From positions 591,733-655,732 of the forward strand of contig CAVYON010000053.1 of assembly GCA_963770035.1 (NCBI GenBank): a stretch of 64,000 bases of DNA. The letters run 5' to 3'. This document shows positions 62,312 to 64,000 of the stretch, piece after piece (within the stretch, counting starts at the first letter, position 1; every line of letters begins with the position of its first letter). A program made the position numbers and the translations under genes. A model generated the notes under the pieces. The model saw only the letters and a program-made list of their open reading frames with translations, made no database searches and was not told the origin of the DNA. This DNA comes from Roseiarcus sp963770035 (GTDB lineage: Bacteria; Pseudomonadota; Alphaproteobacteria; Rhizobiales; Beijerinckiaceae).

Positions 62312-62378
62312 GGCGCCTCCTGTAGCCGCGATCGCTGATCGCGGCCGACGCGGTCACCGACCGCGTCTACAGGGCGCC
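62312..62378. repeat. Cruciform-forming palindromic repeat
   Basis: Outer arms GGCGCC-TC-CTGTAG (from 62312) and CTACAG-GGCGCC (to about 62378) enclose two perfect hairpins: CCGCGATC, GCT, GATCGCGG and GACGCGGT, CACCG, ACCGCGTC. Folded, this makes a three-way junction. It lies 3 bp after the chemoreceptor gene and may act as its terminator. Similar double-hairpin repeats occur between genes in other Hyphomicrobiales. Confidence 0.7.
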
Positions 62379-62541
62379 TCAGGCCGCTTCGCGCCTCGCG
62401 ATCTCCCGACCGGTGAACCGGTAAGACCGGCGCACCGTCCAAAGAGAGGCAATCGAATTGCTCGCCGGGCACAGTCGGCTTAGAGGGCTGGCGTCCACGT
62501 TCGATTTAGTGGTCGGCCGGTAATCCAAGGAATATCCGTTT

Positions 62542-63450
62542 ATGAAAGTGTCCTTTCAAACGGTCGATGTCTTCACTGATCGGCAGTTCGGCGGCAACCC
62601 GGTGGCCGTGATTGCCGATGCGCGCGGGCTTTCGGGCGCCCAAATGCAGGCCATCGCGAACGAGTTCAACCTCGCCGAGACAACCTTCGTGATGCCCCCC
62701 GCCGATCCTGCGAACACCGCTCGCGTACGTATTTTCACGCCGCGCGCGGAAATGCCGTTTGCGGGCCATCCAAACGTTGGCACGGCATTTGTGTTGGCGC
62801 ATCAAGATACGGTTTGCGGCGCCCTTTTCGATCGCCGGACGATGATCTTCGAGGAAATAGCCGGACCCGTTCGCGTCTCGATCGATGTTGTCGATGAAGT
62901 CATTAAGGGGGCAACTCTGGCCGCGCCTCAGCGATTTCATGTCGTTCGCAATTTCGACGCCGCGAGTGTCGCGCGAGCATGTTCGCTTGACCCCTCGGAT
63001 ATCGAGGTTCGCCGCCATCCACCGTGCCTGGCGAGTTGCGGCGCGCCATTCGTCATTGCTGAAGTGCGCGATCGAGCCGCGCTGCGGCGGGCCCAGCAGC
63101 GCATGGATGTCTTCTTGTCGCATTTCCCGCGAGACGCGGTGACGGGAATTCACCTGTATGTCGAGGACACAGAGGAGGGCGCCGACTTTCAATCGCGAAT
63201 GTTTGCGCCGCTGCATGGCGTGTACGAAGACCCCGCCACCGGCAGCGCCAATGTAGCGCTGATCGGGCTCCTGGCCCATTTGCGACCCGAATCCTCGTTG
63301 CGGCTAGAGGCTGCGATAGGACAAGGCATCGATCTTGGACGACCTAGCCTGTTGCGAGCTGCCGCGGAAAAGGTGGACGGCGCGGTCACTGCGACTTTCA
63401 TTGGCGGCCACTGCGAGCCGGTCATGGCCGGGGCGATCGAACTACGGTAG
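62542..63450 (+). CDS. PhzF family isomerase
   Basis: A 302-residue protein of the PhzF/diaminopimelate-epimerase fold. The N-terminal VSFQTVDVFTDRQFGGNPVA and EFNLAETTFV segments are diagnostic; the glutamate in NLAET is the conserved catalytic residue. The second half has GVYEDPATGSANVALIGLLA, the conserved phosphate/glycine-rich loop. PhzF acts in phenazine synthesis, but most homologues are in strains without other phenazine genes, and none is seen here. The substrate is unknown. Confidence 0.92.
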   Translation: MKVSFQTVDVFTDRQFGGNPVAVIADARGLSGAQMQAIANEFNLAETTFVMPPADPANTARVRIFTPRAEMPFAGHPNVGTAFVLAHQDTVCGALFDRRTMIFEEIAGPVRVSIDVVDEVIKGATLAAPQRFHVVRNFDAASVARACSLDPSDIEVRRHPPCLASCGAPFVIAEVRDRAALRRAQQRMDVFLSHFPRDAVTGIHLYVEDTEEGADFQSRMFAPLHGVYEDPATGSANVALIGLLAHLRPESSLRLEAAIGQGIDLGRPSLLRAAAEKVDGAVTATFIGGHCEPVMAGAIELR

Positions 63451-63655
63451 GCTTTTGACGCCTGTCGAAGACGTTGCCGAGAGCCTGAAAGGCAGTCGAC
63501 GGGATGCCAGGAGCCTCCCGCGATGGAATGACGGCTTCGCTTCTCCTGCTGTTCTTGAACGGCGTCTGCACGTCCCAACGGGAACTGAGGATCCAGTGAA
63601 TGCGGCGGTCAGCTTATCCTGGACTGGTAACAAAATAGGTTCGCCAAATTCTTCG
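63451..63655. other. Intergenic region after the PhzF gene
   Basis: About 200 bp with no supported gene or terminator. It leads into the second copy of the 125-bp hairpin repeat. Confidence 0.35.
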
Positions 63656-63778
63656 GTCGTCATTGCGAGCCGAAGGCGAAGCAATCCATGCAGCAGGGCG
63701 CGGCGGCGGCATGGATTGCTTCGTCGCTTCGCTTCTCGCAATGACGGTCGCCGGTTGTTTGAATTGATTCCGTAGTTT
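63656..63778. repeat. 125-bp hairpin repeat, copy 2
   Basis: The same element as at 49005-49129, in the same orientation: GTCGTCATTGCGAGCC, GAAGCAATCCATG, a GC-rich loop, CATGGATTGC, then GCTTCTCGCAATGACG, followed by the shared tail TTGAATTGATTCCGTAGTTT. Identity by eye is over 90%. The copies are recent or well conserved. Confidence 0.8.
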
Positions 63779-64000
63779 CGGTGCGTCGCCTTGGCGCCGA
63801 ACCGCGCCACCTCGTCGAGCGGCAAACCAATTTGTCGTCTGCTGGATGACGGCGCGCCGGAAATGAAAACGCTCGCGCGCCGATAGACACGGCGGCGTGA
63901 CGTTAATCTCTTCCTAAGCGGTCTTTAATGGATGTCGGATATTGAAATGGGCGTGAGCAATACGTAAACTGAACTCGTTCAGTAGGTTACAATAACAAGG
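63779..64000. other. Window end, nothing recognised
   Basis: About 220 bp after the hairpin repeat. No gene, repeat or RNA is supported. The last 100 bases are more A/T-rich and may be a promoter for a gene beyond the window. Confidence 0.35.

Noticed and set aside
1..64000. tRNA, rRNA, CRISPR arrays or a replication origin
   Set aside because: I looked for T-loop-like sequences, regularly spaced direct repeats and DnaA-box clusters and found none convincing. A tRNA or Rfam scan would settle this.

Overview
This 64 kb window has high G+C, and its gene content points to an alphaproteobacterium of the Hyphomicrobiales (Rhizobiales). The evidence is a gltBD tail, rpmI-rplT-pheST, an HWE-type histidine kinase, DUF3072, DUF202 and cstA-ybdD genes, and several palindromic repeat families common in that order. 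I cannot name the genus. No tRNA, rRNA, CRISPR array or replication origin was recognised.

Layout. 0-2 kb: end of gltB and gltD. 2-10 kb: an FAD aromatic-ring monooxygenase, a decayed IS66-like transposase, two acyl-CoA dehydrogenases (one broken) and a zinc alcohol dehydrogenase. 10-15 kb: a branched-chain amino-acid/aromatic-acid type ABC importer (livKFGMH order, minus strand). 15-16.7 kb: a gene graveyard (extradiol dioxygenase-like remnant, IS110 transposase fragment, surface-protein fragment). 16.7-18.5 kb: MFS transporter plus gluconokinase. 18.9-21.6 kb: an unusual metal-transport module made of an NRAMP-like transporter without the usual metal-binding residues, a 64-aa membrane protein, and a PRC/MgtE-N/CBS protein without a channel. 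21.7-33.3 kb: MFS exporter, photolyase, cytochrome b561, VirK/YbjX protein, cstA-ybdD, DUF892 stress protein, ATP-dependent DNA ligase, a Crp-type regulator and a histidine kinase. 33.6-37.5 kb: a cNMP-domain Na+/H+ antiporter and an AAA ATPase. 37.8-41.5 kb: a four-gene RiPP operon, the most interesting locus. 41.6-51 kb: lipoprotein, AraC regulator, CoA-disulfide-reductase/rhodanese, DszB-like protein, a membrane-protein trio and a sugar kinase. 51-57.5 kb: rpmI-rplT-pheS-[two extra genes]-pheT. 57.7-63.5 kb: Crp-family regulator behind two perfect CRP-type palindromes, a second copy of a repeat-associated HTH protein, an MCP and a PhzF protein.

The RiPP operon reads, on the minus strand, precursor (78 aa, His/Asn-rich C-terminus) > SPASM radical SAM enzyme of the cyclophane-forming FxsB type > HExxH peptide-modification protein > HemN-like radical SAM protein. 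The genes are overlapping or nearly abutting. I infer a new class of modified peptide.

Caution. At least a dozen genes carry frameshifts. One of them is pheT, whose product is essential, and there the disruption is one extra base. Many of these breaks are therefore probably sequencing or assembly errors rather than true pseudogenes. Genes with several breaks plus truncation (IS66, IS110, dioxygenase, SDR) look truly decayed.
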